Positions 25,730 through 34,169 of a stretch of 64,000 nt of DNA are shown in pieces; position 1 is the stretch's first letter; every line of letters starts with the position of its first letter. The DNA comes from Brumimicrobium sp033722555 (lineage in GTDB: Bacteria; Bacteroidota; Bacteroidia; Flavobacteriales_D; Crocinitomicaceae). The translations under genes were made by a program, and so were the position numbers. The stretch spans positions 1 to 64,000 of the forward strand of contig JAWVYS010000001.1 in assembly GCA_033722555.1 (NCBI GenBank). Direction: 5' to 3'. Below the pieces are notes generated by a model that saw only the letters and a list, made by a program, of their open reading frames with translations, had not been told where the DNA came from and searched no databases.

Positions 25730-25914
25730 AGAAATATACGCGGTTGTTGTTATACTTTTTTAGGTTCACTCACCGAAAAGGAAAGTGATAAAAATTTCGT
25801 TTGTAATATTTTGCTAAAATTCGCTTACAAAAAAGGCAGAACAACCGATAGCAAATAAATTTTAAATATTTCTTATATTAAGGGATGGTTAATTTTTATT
25901 GATAAAACCCAATA

Positions 25915-25944
25915 ATTGGGTAAATCATAAAAGGATTAATTTTG
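25915..25944 (+). promoter_or_regulatory. Promoter for rnr
   Basis: The -7 element TAATTTTG (25937-25944) matches the Bacteroidota consensus exactly, with ATTG at 25915-25918 as -33 (18-base spacer). The ATG follows 34 bases later. Confidence 0.6.
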
Positions 25945-25978
25945 TAAACGTATATTTAAAGAAATTTATATCATACCA

Positions 25979-28129
25979 ATGTCAAGAAAAAAAAAGAAAG
26001 ATAAGTCAGACAAAAGTAAAAAGGGATTACAATCCTCCATCAAACGATTTTTTGAGAAACACCCCGAAGACCGGTTCAACTATAAGCAAGTAAGCGCTCA
26101 GTTAAAAGTAAACGATTCAAACACAAGAACACTCGTGTTGAATGTTCTCAATAATTTAAAAAACGAAGGTTTTCTGAATGAGTTTTCAAGGGGTTCCTTT
26201 GTATTAAACAATGATTTCAAAAGATCCATGGTTGGTGTTCTGGACTCCACATCCCGTGGAGCGGGTTATGTCATAATTGAGGATAAAAAAGAAGATGTTT
26301 ACATCTCTCCTGAAAATTTGGGGCATGCGCTCCATGGCGATACCGTTGAAATAGAGATAACAAAACAGAGAAAAAACAAAACGGAGGGTAGGATCACAAA
26401 GATTGTAAGCAGAAAAACAGAACTGTTTGTGGGTACTGTTGAGGTCAAAGAAAAGTTTGCATTCCTCATTCCTGATAACGTAAAGATTTCTGCCGACCTG
26501 TATATTCCTCTTGATAAATTGGGAGGTGCTAAAAACGGACAGAAAGTACTAGCTAAAATTACCTCATGGCCGCAAGGAGTAGACAATCCTTTCGGTGAAG
26601 TCGTTGAAGTTTTAGGAAATCCGGGGAACAATGAAACAGAAATGCTCTCTATTCTGCTGAAAAATGATTTCGAAATTAAATTTCCGCAGAAAGTTATTGA
26701 GGAAGCCGAAAAAGTCCATACTATTCTCGACGGAGATGAAATCAAAAAACGCAGAGATCTTCGGGAAACCTTAACTTTTACTATTGATCCTTTCGACGCC
26801 AAGGATTTTGATGATGCCTTGTCTTACAAAGAGCTTAAAAACGGAAACCTAGAAGTCGGAATACATATCGCGGATGTTAGTCACTACGTTCGGCCAGGCT
26901 CGGTGATGGATGATGAAGCGCTTAAAAGAGGTAATTCAGTGTATCTGACGGACAGAGTGATACCGATGCTTCCTGAACAGCTCTCAAACATCGCTTGTTC
27001 GCTCCGTCCAAACGAAGATAAATTTACTTTTTCCGCCATTTTCGAGATGGATGATAAAGGTAAAATCTACGACGAATGGTTTGGTAAAACTGTTATTCAT
27101 AGTGACCGAAGGTTTACCTATGAAGAGGCTCAGGAAGTGATCGAGGGAAAAAGTGAAGAACTCAAAAAAGAAATTTTGACCCTGGATAAAATTGCCAAAA
27201 CGCTTCGTAAAAAGAGATTAAATAACGGTGCTTTGTCGATTGAATCAGAAGAACTAAGGTTCAAACTGAATGATCAGGGAGATCCGGTAGAAGTGGTACA
27301 CAAAATAGCCAAGGATTCAAATAAACTCATAGAGGAATTCATGCTGCTGGCCAACAAAAGGGCTGCTATCTTCGCAGGAAAATTACCCGGTGACAAGGAA
27401 CACTCCGATACTAATTTTATCTATCGTGTCCACGACAAACCCGATGCTTCCAAAGTTCAGACTTTTGCCTTGTTCATTGATAAGTTTGGTTATGACCTGA
27501 AAATTAAAAACATGGACGAAGTCGCCCACAAAATCAATAAGCTCCTGGATGAGATCCGTAACACTCCGGAATACAGCCTTATTCAGACAATGGCTATACG
27601 TTCGATGGCTAAAGCTTCTTATGATACCAACAACATTGGTCATTACGGTCTGGCCTTTGATTATTATACGCACTTCACTTCTCCGATCAGGCGATATGCC
27701 GACCTTGTTGTTCACAGGATAATGATGGACAAGTTACATAAAAAGCAGGTAAACTATGGCAATAAACTGAATGAGGTGTGTAAACATATTTCTGCTCAGG
27801 AAAGAAAAGCTATCGATGCGGAAAGAGAGTCTAACAAGTTCTTTCAGGTTAAATATGTCCAGGATAAGGTTGGGCAGGTTTTTGAAGGAACAGTGTCCGG
27901 TTTGGCAGACTTTGGGCTTTTTGTTCGTATGGATGAAAACTATTGTGAAGGAATGGTAAATATCCAGTCTTTACCGGGTGACAACTATTATTTTGACAAT
28001 GATAAATTCAGGATTGTAGGGCGTAAAAAAGACAACGAGTACAATTTTGGTGATAAGGTAACTGTTCAGATCGTGGGGGTCGATCTCATGAAAAAACAGA
28101 TTGACCTGGAGATTTATGAGGAAGTCTGA
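25979..28129 (+). CDS. rnr: Ribonuclease R
   Basis: A 716-residue processive 3'-5' exoribonuclease of the RNB family. The basic N-terminus (MSRKKKKDKSDKSKK) leads to a winged-helix region and two cold-shock domains (VGVLDSTSRGAGYVII). The RNB domain has the metal ligands Asp270, Asp276, Asp278 and Asp279 in TIDPFDAKDFDDA, with DRVIPMLPEQLSN and TSPIRRYADL later. The C-terminal S1 domain is seen in GTVSGLADFGLFVRMDENYCEGMV. It degrades structured RNA. Length and domain order are complete. It is a single gene with its own promoter, convergent with the M28 peptidase (4-base gap). Confidence 0.96.
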   Translation: MSRKKKKDKSDKSKKGLQSSIKRFFEKHPEDRFNYKQVSAQLKVNDSNTRTLVLNVLNNLKNEGFLNEFSRGSFVLNNDFKRSMVGVLDSTSRGAGYVIIEDKKEDVYISPENLGHALHGDTVEIEITKQRKNKTEGRITKIVSRKTELFVGTVEVKEKFAFLIPDNVKISADLYIPLDKLGGAKNGQKVLAKITSWPQGVDNPFGEVVEVLGNPGNNETEMLSILLKNDFEIKFPQKVIEEAEKVHTILDGDEIKKRRDLRETLTFTIDPFDAKDFDDALSYKELKNGNLEVGIHIADVSHYVRPGSVMDDEALKRGNSVYLTDRVIPMLPEQLSNIACSLRPNEDKFTFSAIFEMDDKGKIYDEWFGKTVIHSDRRFTYEEAQEVIEGKSEELKKEILTLDKIAKTLRKKRLNNGALSIESEELRFKLNDQGDPVEVVHKIAKDSNKLIEEFMLLANKRAAIFAGKLPGDKEHSDTNFIYRVHDKPDASKVQTFALFIDKFGYDLKIKNMDEVAHKINKLLDEIRNTPEYSLIQTMAIRSMAKASYDTNNIGHYGLAFDYYTHFTSPIRRYADLVVHRIMMDKLHKKQVNYGNKLNEVCKHISAQERKAIDAERESNKFFQVKYVQDKVGQVFEGTVSGLADFGLFVRMDENYCEGMVNIQSLPGDNYYFDNDKFRIVGRKKDNEYNFGDKVTVQIVGVDLMKKQIDLEIYEEV

Positions 28130-28133
28130 CCCT

Positions 28134-29600
28134 TTATTTCAGGCCTCCCTGATGATTCAATAGTTCCCAGGCTGTAAAAAACACAAGCCGTGTAACGGTC
28201 TCTACCTTTTCAAAATTTATTTTATCCACGGTGTCGGAGGGCTTGTGGTAATCTTCATGTACTCCGCTGAAATAAAAAATGCTCGGTATGCCGTGTTTAG
28301 CAAAGTTGTAATGGTCTGAACGAAAATAATATCGGTTCGGATCGTCAAATGAGTTATAGGTGTAGTCCAAATCAATACCAACATATTTCCTGTTTGCTTC
28401 TTCGTTTATGTCATGCAGTTCGTCACTGATCATATTGGAGCCAATTACATATACATAATTTGAACTATCATGAAACTCATCGTTTCGTCCAATCATGTCT
28501 ATGTTGAGGTTGGCAAGTGTTAAACTCAGAGGAAATATGGGGTTCTCTGAATAAAAGCGCGACCCAAGAAGTCCTTTCTCCTCTCCAGAAACAGGCATTA
28601 TCAGTAAGCTCCGCTTCATTTGGTGACCATCTTTTTTCGCGAGTGAAAAAGCCTGGGCAATTTCCAGGAGTGCGGCAGTTCCGGTAGCATTGTCGTCCGC
28701 GCCGTTATAAATTTCACCGTCCTCAGCTCCCAGGTGATCCATATGCGCGGTAATTACCACCACCTCATCTTTTAACTCTTTTCCTTCAATAAAAGCAACC
28801 ACATTCTCTGTTTCCAGGTGTGTGGTATCGGTATTCAAGGAAATGTCCCCTGGAGAGAGACTGATTATCTTCGTTATCTTTTTCCCTTTATCAAGCTTTC
28901 TTTTCCACTTTTTCTTTAATCCAGATTTGTTGAGAATCTCTTCACGTCCAATGATGAGGGGGGTAATATTTTTTAATGTATCCGTTTTAAGATACATGGA
29001 TGAATGATGAGCAAATTCATTGAAATAAATCTTTAGTTTATCATAAAATGGTGTGCAATAAATTACGGCTGTTGCACCTTTATCCATAAACTTTTCTGTT
29101 TCATTCAACAGTTCTTCGTAGTCAAACTCTTTCTCACCCGCATTTAAAAGAATAAGCTTTCCGGCCAGATTAATTTCTGAAATGTCATTATCAGAAATGT
29201 TTCCTGAAATGAATATTACTTCCTCATCCCGCTGAACAAAAGTTTCTTTCGTATTGAAAAACACGAAGTCATCAAAATACGAATATTCCTTGTCGTTCAA
29301 CCGTATGGAACCTGAGGGTTTCACCTCCACAACCTTAAAAGGAAAACGCATGTTTTCAAAACCGGTGGGACCTTTCATATTATCCCTTCTAAGTTGCTGA
29401 ATAAGATAGTCTGTGGTCATAGCTTGACCTTCATAGCCGGTTTCCCTACCCTGGAAAGAATCAGAGGCTAATACCCTTATGTGTTTTTCTAAGTCTTCAC
29501 TATTTATGTAAAAGGCATATTGCTCGGAATAAGACTGTGTTAACCCTAAGGACACATGGAACAACAGCAGGATAAAACCGAAGAATTTCCTCACGAGCAA
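28134..29600 (-). CDS. Secreted M28 family metallopeptidase
   Basis: A 488-residue exported aminopeptidase-type enzyme. The signal peptide is near 1-21 (FFGFILLLFHVSLGLTQS). A PA-like insert follows, then the di-zinc catalytic domain with VVITAHMDHLGA (His, Asp), NGADDNATGTAALLEIA (bridging Asp), VSGEEKGLLGS (catalytic Glu plus ligand Glu), NIDMIGR (Asp) and RSDHYNFAKHGIPSIFYF (His). All ligands are present. It acts in the periplasm or outside the cell on peptides. It overlaps the rpiB end by 10 bases, so it probably shares the rpiB transcript. Confidence 0.93.
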   Translation of the reverse strand: MLVRKFFGFILLLFHVSLGLTQSYSEQYAFYINSEDLEKHIRVLASDSFQGRETGYEGQAMTTDYLIQQLRRDNMKGPTGFENMRFPFKVVEVKPSGSIRLNDKEYSYFDDFVFFNTKETFVQRDEEVIFISGNISDNDISEINLAGKLILLNAGEKEFDYEELLNETEKFMDKGATAVIYCTPFYDKLKIYFNEFAHHSSMYLKTDTLKNITPLIIGREEILNKSGLKKKWKRKLDKGKKITKIISLSPGDISLNTDTTHLETENVVAFIEGKELKDEVVVITAHMDHLGAEDGEIYNGADDNATGTAALLEIAQAFSLAKKDGHQMKRSLLIMPVSGEEKGLLGSRFYSENPIFPLSLTLANLNIDMIGRNDEFHDSSNYVYVIGSNMISDELHDINEEANRKYVGIDLDYTYNSFDDPNRYYFRSDHYNFAKHGIPSIFYFSGVHEDYHKPSDTVDKINFEKVETVTRLVFFTAWELLNHQGGLK

Positions 29601-30034
29601 GCAATTTTATTCACTCTGCGTTCGTGTCTGCCTCCTTCAAATTCAGTGTCTAAGAATGTTTCAACCATTTTAAAGGCATTTACTTTGTCCACAAAGCGGG
29701 CCGGAAGGCTAATTATATTTGCGTTATTATGTTGCCTTGCGAGCTCTGCAATTTCAAAATTCCAGCACAACGCTCCCCGAACACCTTGATGTTTGTTTAC
29801 CGACATATTGATACCGTTTCCACTTCCGCAGATAACAATTCCCAAGGTGTCTTTTTCTTTTTCGACATGACTGGCAACGGCGTGTCCAAAATCAGGATAA
29901 TCCACACTTTCATCGGAGTAACACCCGTAGTCCTTGAAGGAATATCCAAGAGCGGTAAAATGGTTAATGATATCATTTTTCAGTTCATATCCTGCGTGAT
30001 CTGCCCCGATTGGAATTACTTTGTCTTTATTCAT
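29591..30034 (-). CDS. rpiB: Ribose-5-phosphate isomerase B
   Basis: A 147-residue RpiB/LacAB-family enzyme interconverting ribose-5-phosphate and ribulose-5-phosphate. Key segments are IGADHAGYELKN (phosphate-binding Asp-His), DYPDFGHAVA, and VICGSGNGINMSVNK with the proton-transfer Cys and anion-hole loop. RGALCWN and the C-terminal GRHERRVNKI follow. It is full length. It is the first gene of a minus-strand transcript including the overlapping M28 gene, and it borders the large intergenic oriC candidate. Confidence 0.95.
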   Translation of the reverse strand: MNKDKVIPIGADHAGYELKNDIINHFTALGYSFKDYGCYSDESVDYPDFGHAVASHVEKEKDTLGIVICGSGNGINMSVNKHQGVRGALCWNFEIAELARQHNNANIISLPARFVDKVNAFKMVETFLDTEFEGGRHERRVNKIACS

Positions 30035-30867
30035 AACGGCTTTTTTATTGATTCGTATTATAAAATACGCATTGCTAATGTTTTGAGCATCATTCCCTCT
30101 TTAGCTTTTATTCTTTTTAACAAAAGTAGTTTTTTTATACTTTAGAAAAATCCCGTTTCGCTCCGAAAAGCGCAGAAACCTTTTTAACAATTACGGTTAA
30201 TTATAAACAATCGCATTTATCACCGTTTCCTTCAACCCCTAAAACAGGGTTGTTTTGATTTATACTTTTCGACAAGAATGTCTCAGTAATTGTTCATTCG
30301 TGTTAATTCTTTTACAAAAGTTTTTCTTGCTAATTCCGAATATTATTAGAAGCAGAATTTATATTTATTTAAACAAGGAAAACATATTGATTTTTATCCT
30401 TCAATATTCACAAAGTTACTAGTCTGAATTAACTCAGTTTTAAATTAAAGTTATGAGCTCAGTATATTTATTAATAATTGTTTAAAACAGCGGTAGACCT
30501 TTCGTAAATAGGTGTTTAACGACTAATAACTTGTTGAAAAGACTATGTTTTTTGTGTATAATGAATATTACAATAAAATCGCTCGAAATTTATACACCTT
30601 TTCCACAGCTTAATAGTAGTAGTAAATTTCTTTTAAATAATTCTTTTTTTATATTATATTAAATAAGCGAAGCGTGTTAAGAAGGAGGGAGCATATTCGA
30701 AATTTTATATATCTTCGTTTCACCAATATTTCAACAGATAAAACAATTCTGTTTTGATTTTTATCTTGATATATTTAGGTTTTGTCGAAGTATTTTGTAA
30801 CTTCATAGCTTTAGCCTGATGGCTAAGTATATTATTTGCTTGAATTTATTGTATTTTACGTTTATCT
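30035..30867. other. 830-base gene-free AT-rich region
   Basis: No plausible coding frame or recognisable stable RNA fits here. The left part (30035-30480) is AT-rich with one near-match DnaA box, TTATAAACA (30201-30209). The centre holds the oriC candidate at 30532-30666. The right part (30667-30867) holds a short hairpin (TTAGCC/GGCTAA, 30811-30826) and the leader of the LytTR regulator. Flanking genes diverge from it. Confidence 0.8.
30532..30666. other. oriC: Candidate chromosomal replication origin (oriC) with DnaA boxes and DnaA-trio
   Basis: Elements appear in order. TGTTGAAAA (30532-30540) is a one-mismatch reverse box. TGTGTATAA (30553-30561) is an exact reverse match to TTATNCACA. 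Two abutting forward boxes follow: TTATACACC (30590-30598, one mismatch) and TTTTCCACA (30599-30607, matching TTWTNCACA). A short GCT spacer leads to the trinucleotide run TAATAGTAGTAGTAA (30611-30625). A nearly pure AT stretch completes it (30626-30666). The order DnaA box, GC spacer, TAG-type trios, AT-rich DNA is the basal unwinding architecture described for bacterial origins. Flanking genes point outward, and a parS cluster lies 17.5-20 kb to the right. Confidence 0.72.
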
Positions 30868-31620
30868 ATGTCAAAAATTAAAGTTTTAGTAGTTGAAGAC
30901 GAATCGATCGTATCCAAGGATATTCAACATAGTTTGAAACGTCTGGGATATGTGATCAGTGGAGCTGCTGCTACCGGAGAAAAGGCAATTTCTCTTGCTT
31001 CAGAAGAAAAGCCCAGTATTGTTTTGATGGATATTATGTTGAAAGGAGACATGAACGGAATCGAGGCGGCAGAAATCATCAAAAGAGAACACAATATTCC
31101 GGTTATTTTTCTTACAGCCTATGCCGACGAAGCTACCTTGGAGAAAGCAAAAATTACTGAACCCTACGGATATATCATTAAACCTTTTAAAGAGATAGAC
31201 CTTCATACTTCCATAGAAATGGCTCTTTATAAGCATAAAAAGGAAAAGGAGGTAGAAAAAGAACGCGATTTACTCTATTCATTGGTGGAAGGAAGGGAAT
31301 CCAAGGAGTTCATCTTTGTAAAATCCAATTCGAGACTGGTAAAATTGAATACCAAGGAAATTTATTTCGTTGAGGCCCTGAAGGATTATGTTGTCATCAA
31401 TACACTGGATAAACGGTATACGATACATTCTACTATGAAGGACATTGAACGTAAACTTGGTGAGGAGGATTTTATTCGGGTGCACAGATCCTTTATTGTT
31501 CGTCTCGATAAGGTAGCGTCTATTGAATATCCGAATCTTCAGCTAGAAAAGGACAAGAAATTGATTCCTATCGGAGGTTCATACAAGGATCATCTGGTCA
31601 AAAAGATCAACCTGGTTTAA
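30868..31620 (+). CDS. LytTR family response regulator
   Basis: A 250-residue regulator. The receiver domain is residues 1-120 with the acidic pair in VVEDES, phospho-acceptor Asp55 in VLMDIMLKGDMNG, and switch residues in LTAYAD and IIKPFKE. A short coiled linker follows. The C-terminal LytTR DNA-binding domain (about 148-250) shows IYFVEALKDYVVINT, HSTMKDIERKL and FIRVHRSFIVRLDKV. It probably controls genes in response to an unlinked LytS/YehU-type kinase. It is the first plus-strand gene right of the oriC candidate. Confidence 0.94.
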   Translation: MSKIKVLVVEDESIVSKDIQHSLKRLGYVISGAAATGEKAISLASEEKPSIVLMDIMLKGDMNGIEAAEIIKREHNIPVIFLTAYADEATLEKAKITEPYGYIIKPFKEIDLHTSIEMALYKHKKEKEVEKERDLLYSLVEGRESKEFIFVKSNSRLVKLNTKEIYFVEALKDYVVINTLDKRYTIHSTMKDIERKLGEEDFIRVHRSFIVRLDKVASIEYPNLQLEKDKKLIPIGGSYKDHLVKKINLV

Positions 31621-31643
31621 GCGTTTATTTTTTAAGTGACTAA

Positions 31644-32318
31644 GTGAGAGATTTTTTAGCCGGATTAAACCATTCATTTTCACCGGTGATTTCTTTTAAC
31701 GATCCTACCGATTACATACACATCGATCTTTCTACCAGTAATAGATCGTTCTATTCCCTTGACATGGATGATACTCTTTCAGTTGAGGAATACATTGTGG
31801 ATTATCTTAAAAAAAATTCAGGAAAGGTTGCTTATGGAGGGTATCTTGAGAAACGAGACCTGTATAAAAGAAGTACTTATTTTAACGATCCGGATATTAA
31901 CTCATTAGACAGAAATATTCATCTGGGAATAGATTTCTGGTGTCCGGAGAATACACCGGTCTGTGCACCGATAGAAGGCAAGGTTCACAGTTTTAACAAT
32001 AATCGGAATTACGGAGATTATGGTCCGACGATTATTCTCGAGCACACTATCAGCAAAACAACATTCTATACCCTGTATGGTCATTTACAAACTGAAGATT
32101 TGGATCAAATAAAACGGGGAACATTAATAGGTAAAGGGAAACATTTTGCGCATGTTGGAGCTTCTTCCGTAAATGGTAATTATGCTCCTCACCTACATTT
32201 TCAGATAATAATGGATATTGAAGGCTGTCAGGGTGATTATCCGGGGGTTTGTAGTGAGGAAAAACTATATTTTTATTCGATGAATTGTCCTGATCCAAAT
32301 TTGCTCATCGGGCTATAA
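31644..32318 (+). CDS. M23 family peptidase domain protein (LytM type)
   Basis: A 224-residue protein with a LytM/M23 fold. Zinc ligands are His and Asp in HLGIDFW and His in PHLHFQI, with catalytic-type His in YTLYGHL. It lacks a signal peptide. The start is GTG (31644), close behind the LytTR gene. In many Bacteroidota this version of M23 (HLGIDFW...DYGPTIILEH) is the middle part of a large phosphotransferase-M23-aminotransferase fusion; here it stands alone. That suggests a cytosolic or metabolic role rather than wall cleavage, which is inference. It abuts the convergent TlpA-like gene with no gap. Confidence 0.82.
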   Translation: MRDFLAGLNHSFSPVISFNDPTDYIHIDLSTSNRSFYSLDMDDTLSVEEYIVDYLKKNSGKVAYGGYLEKRDLYKRSTYFNDPDINSLDRNIHLGIDFWCPENTPVCAPIEGKVHSFNNNRNYGDYGPTIILEHTISKTTFYTLYGHLQTEDLDQIKRGTLIGKGKHFAHVGASSVNGNYAPHLHFQIIMDIEGCQGDYPGVCSEEKLYFYSMNCPDPNLLIGL

Positions 32319-33539
32319 CTATTCGTTGAGTAGTTTTTCTAAAAGTGTTTGTGTTTCTCTGACGTATTGTTGATATACTTCATCTGTTCCAGGTCCGTTG
32401 AATCCCGTATGTATTTTAACTATTTCTCCCTTCCGATTAATTAATACTGAGGTAGGAAACGAACTGATGCTGTTCAACATCGGAAAATCTTTAGAAGCTT
32501 CATCTTTGCTGGCTTGTCCTCCGATAAGAATGGGATACGGAATATTCTTGTTTGAAGCGTATCGCTTTACCCTTTCTGCCTGTTCATCAAAACCTGCCGG
32601 ATATTCATAAGCCACACCAATTATTTCCAGGCCTTGTTCGTGGTATTTTTCATAAAGTTCCTTGTAAAAATTAGTCTCGTCAAGACAATTGGGACACCAG
32701 GTTCCTATGATCTGTACGATGATGACCTTGCCTTTTAATTCTTCATTCGGAAAAAGATAATCGGTTCCTTTCACCGTTGGAAAACTGAAGTGAAAAGTAT
32801 CTTCAACCAGATAGGTTATAGAATCAGGGTCTGAAAGCGAATAGTTTTCGTTTCTTGAAGCTATCCAGTTGGTAGACCAATGACGTCCGGAGAAAAACAT
32901 TCCTTTTAAACTATCCCCCTCTAAGTGCGCTCTGAATAAAAAAGCGTGTGATCCGTCAAAAGTAGATAGGGTCAATTCTTTTCCCGATAAATACCCTTTT
33001 AAGAATCTATAATCACCGGTTTCTGTTAAAAAAGTTCCTGTAACTACGTTGTTTTCATTTTGTTCAAATTTCCCGATCGCGGGGTATGCTCCTCCCTCAT
33101 TCGGACTGAATATTGTTTTCCATCGACCAGCCACAGAATAGGTAGAAGAATAATTTTCAACAGGTGATTTTTTACCTGCATAGGTAGCTCTAAAAGGAAT
33201 TCGCTTAAAGCGGGTTCTATCAGGCTGAAAATAATATCCACAAAGCTTTTTACTTTTCGAAATTGTAAAAATTAAAGAGGTATTGAAGGCTTTAAAACTA
33301 ACTTCTATACTATCTCCTTTTACTTTTGGAGCAGCTAAGCGGATTTCTTCTTCGCCGTTATAAACAGCAAATATTAGCTCCTGATCTGTTAATTGTGTAT
33401 GCATCAGAAAAGGAAGATCCAGCGTATCGTTTATTTTCAGAGTAGCATTCCAGTATCCGTAATTCAACTTTTGTGCAACGCTGAAACCGGATAAAAGGGT
33501 GATGGAAAGGATAATTAATGATCTGTAAAAACTGCGCAT
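32319..33539 (-). CDS. TlpA-like thioredoxin-fold protein with an N-terminal domain
   Basis: A 406-residue exported protein. The signal peptide is near 1-22 (SLIILSITLLSGFSVAQ). A beta-rich domain of about 230 residues without a name I recognise follows. The C-terminal thioredoxin/peroxiredoxin-like domain (about 255-406) carries the redox Cys pair in TWCPNC, then LEIIGVAYEYP and the cis-Pro strand FPTSVLINRKGEIV. It likely acts as a periplasmic thiol reductase. A decayed copy of part of its N-terminal domain lies at 41731-41850. It converges with the M23 gene and is divergent from the sigma factor gene. Confidence 0.87.
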   Translation of the reverse strand: MRSFYRSLIILSITLLSGFSVAQKLNYGYWNATLKINDTLDLPFLMHTQLTDQELIFAVYNGEEEIRLAAPKVKGDSIEVSFKAFNTSLIFTISKSKKLCGYYFQPDRTRFKRIPFRATYAGKKSPVENYSSTYSVAGRWKTIFSPNEGGAYPAIGKFEQNENNVVTGTFLTETGDYRFLKGYLSGKELTLSTFDGSHAFLFRAHLEGDSLKGMFFSGRHWSTNWIASRNENYSLSDPDSITYLVEDTFHFSFPTVKGTDYLFPNEELKGKVIIVQIIGTWCPNCLDETNFYKELYEKYHEQGLEIIGVAYEYPAGFDEQAERVKRYASNKNIPYPILIGGQASKDEASKDFPMLNSISSFPTSVLINRKGEIVKIHTGFNGPGTDEVYQQYVRETQTLLEKLLNE

Positions 33540-33617
33540 GTAAGTTTAATTTCCTCCAAAAGTAACTGCTTCATTTTATAATCGTGCAACCTTTTGTGTA
33601 ATATTGTAGTCTTCAAG

Positions 33618-34169
33618 ATGATTAATTTTATGGATGATGAAACGCTTGTAGAGGAATGTGTTTCCGGAAACGCCAAAGCACAGCGTCTGTTATTTGATCG
33701 ATTTTCTCCCCGTATGATGGGAGCTATACTTCGGTACATCAGTGACAGAGAAAGGGCTGAGGACGTTTTACAGGACGGTTTCATTAAGGTGTTTAATAAC
33801 ATTCATAAATTTGAGAATAACGGTTCTTTGGAAGGTTGGATAAGACGCATAATGATTAACACCGCTTTGGATCAGATCCGAAAGGATAAGAAAAGGCAGC
33901 GGGATGTTGAGATAGACAGTATGGATTATTTCGAATTAAAACAAAACAGTAAATCCGAAGGTATACTCGAAGCTGAGAGTTTACTCGAATTGGTACAGAG
34001 TTTGCCTGATGGTTATCGTACTGTTTTTAACCTCTTGGCAATTGAGGGTTATAGTCATAAAGAAATTGCAGAGGAACTGAATATCTCTGAGAACACCTCG
34101 AAATCTCAGTATTCACGTGCGCGTTCAGCCTTACAGGAGTTATTAAATAAATATAAAATTGAGCGATAA
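33618..34169 (+). CDS. ECF-type RNA polymerase sigma factor
   Basis: A sigma-70 family factor of about 183 residues with region 2 (RLLFDRFSPRMMGAILRYISDRERAEDVLQDGFIKVF) and a linker. Region 4 follows (LPDGYRTVFNLLAIEGYSHKEIAEELNISENTSKSQYSRAR). It probably directs transcription of its own operon and envelope genes. Starts at 33618 (MINFMDDE) or 33630 (MDDETLVEEC) are both possible. Its stop overlaps the next gene's TTG start by 11 bases, a coupling usual for sigma/anti-sigma pairs. Confidence 0.92.
   Translation: MINFMDDETLVEECVSGNAKAQRLLFDRFSPRMMGAILRYISDRERAEDVLQDGFIKVFNNIHKFENNGSLEGWIRRIMINTALDQIRKDKKRQRDVEIDSMDYFELKQNSKSEGILEAESLLELVQSLPDGYRTVFNLLAIEGYSHKEIAEELNISENTSKSQYSRARSALQELLNKYKIER

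Noticed and set aside
30811..30826. TTAGCC/GGCTAA hairpin before the LytTR gene as a riboswitch or small RNA
   Set aside because: Six base pairs only, no surrounding structure or known motif.
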